NCBI GenBank assembly: GCA_903813345.2
Contig: CAIIXF020000006.1
Span: forward strand, 9,226,989 to 9,290,988
Length of the DNA stretch: 64,000 bases
Source of the DNA: Owenia fusiformis
Taxonomy: Eukaryota > Annelida > Polychaeta > Sabellida > Oweniidae
Reading direction: 5' to 3'
The notes under the pieces: generated by a model
What the model saw: only the letters and a program-made list of their open reading frames with translations
Told to the model about the DNA's origin: nothing
The model's database searches: none
Shown: one piece after another, positions 62,492 through 64,000 of the stretch
Numbering within the stretch: the first letter of the stretch is position 1
Layout of the letters: each line of letters begins with the position of its first letter
Made by a program: the position numbers and the translations under genes

Positions 62492-63840
62492 AGAATCAGC
62501 AGATATTACTAAATGCATCAATGTATCCTATTTAATGTCTTTGAATGAATATATTAAAATGGATCCTTTTTGTTTTATCCATCAGTTAGCATTAGTTAGT
62601 AAGGTATTAACAGGAACAGATACGCTTCTCACACTGCGTGTATCGCGACAGTTATTCAATCCGATTCATTAAATCAAAAGAATTCACAAATGACTCCCGC
62701 TGCAGTCTTCATAAATCCCCATAGTACGATCACTGTAACCTTTCCACACAGAACAAAAAGAGCAATATTTCCATATACCTATTCACTCGTTATGTCACAT
62801 GCATCTAAGCTTGTAATGATATTTCCTCCAAGATTGAGGTTTTCCAATAGTGTATTCCACAACATTGTCTGCTACAGTCTATGAGTCATACATCTGAAGT
62901 GCTTTGCCTCTTAATTGTGCAGACCAGACTAATACATTGAAAATGACAGCTGTTAATCCATAATCGCAATATATTTGTAATAATTCGGGAAATGTACATG
63001 TGTAGCAATTAGAGGGGGTTTCCCCTGTCTTCTCTTTAGCCGCATGCAGTTTTAATGAACACGTGTACAAGCATTCTGATATCTTGACAAAATATTTTTG
63101 CAATAATCTTTATCCCTGGGATATATACAACGCAGATGTACTGTATTTAAAGGTGTCTTTGCTAATCCTGTATATCCCTTTTCAAATGTGATATATCTCA
63201 ATATAATCCCATTTCCACGCTTCTGTTTTGTCCAAATCTTTGATTCAATCTAGATTTGAACACTGGACATTGAATTACTTGAACAGAATAATCCTCGATC
63301 AAACACTATTTCAATTCCAGACTTGAAAATCTATCACTGCTTAGATTGGATCCTTTAATCTAACACATCTCACTGGAAAATGTAAACAGATATTCAATTT
63401 CCTAGAATGCGCATCAGATATCATCTAGTTATCATTTCTATTCAATCTTCCAACACATTCAATCAGATTCTTCCAGATCCTGAATGATATGTAGAGATCC
63501 TTCGGATATTGTCTAGGACATTGTTCTATTTGACTTTTATAGCTGTATTAAACCATTAAACGCATCATTCTCTAAATAATCCAATCATAGCATCACTGAA
63601 AATTAATCTCCTATAGCATATTGAACAGTCTAGCACACAACACTAGGAAAACATTCCATTTCAAGAGTATTATTTTGTGTCTTCAAGTAAGTGCTTCATC
63701 AGTACTCTTTGAATAAAATTGAATAAAATCAATCCTTTGAACTCACCTTACCAAATCAGATCAGATCTTTCAATTGGAAATAATCCTTTGATCTAGCCTC
63801 AATCAACGGATTATCTCTTTTTCAAAGAGTATAGATGAGA
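62492..63840. other. Region upstream of the EVI5 start exon
   Basis: AT-rich, no recognised exon. The 74-codon - strand frame at 62879-63103 and the 64-76-codon + frames lack support. A promoter for the start exon may lie here but no clear element was found. Confidence 0.4.
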
Positions 63841-63844
63841 ACTT

Positions 63845-63968
63845 GAAAAGGGTACCCAACCTGAGCCATTTTTGGGGCTGTGTGTTAGACTGTCACAGAG
63901 CATTGAAAAATGGTACCAAAATTGAACCATTTTACAGGGCTGTGTGTTAGACTATCACATTGCATTGC
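63845..63968. repeat. Imperfect ~60-bp tandem duplication
   Basis: 'gggctgtgtgttagact.tcaca' plus 'gcattg' occurs twice (about 63874 and 63938), each preceded by a 'gagccattttt' or 'gaaccatttta' block. Confidence 0.7.
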
Positions 63969-64000
63969 AGGAAGAGAAGCAGTCTAAGGTACTGGTTAAT

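Noticed and set aside
62879-63103. 74-codon - strand frame as an upstream EVI5 exon
   Set aside because: No TBC motif, no donor in the phase needed and no similarity that I recognise.
1-64000. tRNA, rRNA and other structured RNA genes
   Set aside because: None recognised by eye on either strand; small RNAs without strong primary motifs could have been missed.

Overview
This is animal nuclear DNA. It has multi-exon genes with GT-AG introns, phase-consistent splicing and metazoan domain families, and it is very rich in AT sequence, foldback transposons, tandem repeats and homopolymer C/G tracts. The mix of a DIRS retrotransposon, hAT-like and mariner-like miniature elements and a lineage-expanded BTB-PHR gene fits a marine invertebrate (echinoderm, hemichordate, mollusc or similar). 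I cannot name the species from sequence alone. No tRNA, rRNA, CRISPR or prokaryotic feature was seen.

Three host genes can be assembled exon by exon. (1) A + strand BTB/POZ plus C2H2 zinc-finger gene, 17398-38838: ten coding exons that join in frame to 1302 residues. (2) The 3' part of an EVI5-family gene on the - strand, 62453 down to 44095: eleven coding exons encoding the long EVI5 coiled coil and a serine-rich tail, reached here from a start exon that carries no TBC (RabGAP) domain. (3) A three-exon + strand BTB-BACK-PHR gene, 53796-56756, lying wholly inside one EVI5 intron on the opposite strand.

Most of the rest is mobile or repetitive. From 1 to 17.3 kb I see no host gene: a 5'-truncated L1/Tx1-type LINE end (1380-2660), several terminal-inverted-repeat elements, a foldback element broken by two later insertions (6437-10195), a three-fold 784-bp segmental repeat bracketed by two copies of another segment (11.2-14.25 kb), and a 2.1-kb TIR element with subterminal repeats (15122-17231). 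The introns of the zinc-finger gene hold satellite-bearing elements (21.2-24.05, 34.5-35.2, 35.5-38.5 kb), a 740-bp foldback (24.16-24.91 kb) and an apparently intact antisense DIRS-type tyrosine-recombinase retrotransposon (28105-33226) next to a short related copy (27799-28104). 38.8-44.1 kb holds a 999-bp foldback element, a mariner-like element and a small hAT-like element. The EVI5 introns hold a 3.8-kb palindrome with two diverged copies of an unclassified mobile-element protein (45.5-49.25 kb), foldback elements, a 70-bp minisatellite (58.8-59.65 kb) and a mariner-like miniature element (60384-61026).

The points most worth a second look are the TBC-less EVI5 start, the two skippable cassette exons and the 187-residue internal duplication in the zinc-finger gene, the RS-rich Gag and intact frames of the DIRS element, a set of elements with 5-bp target duplications (one with a CAC heptamer-like terminus), and an intronic satellite made largely of nuclear-receptor half-sites.
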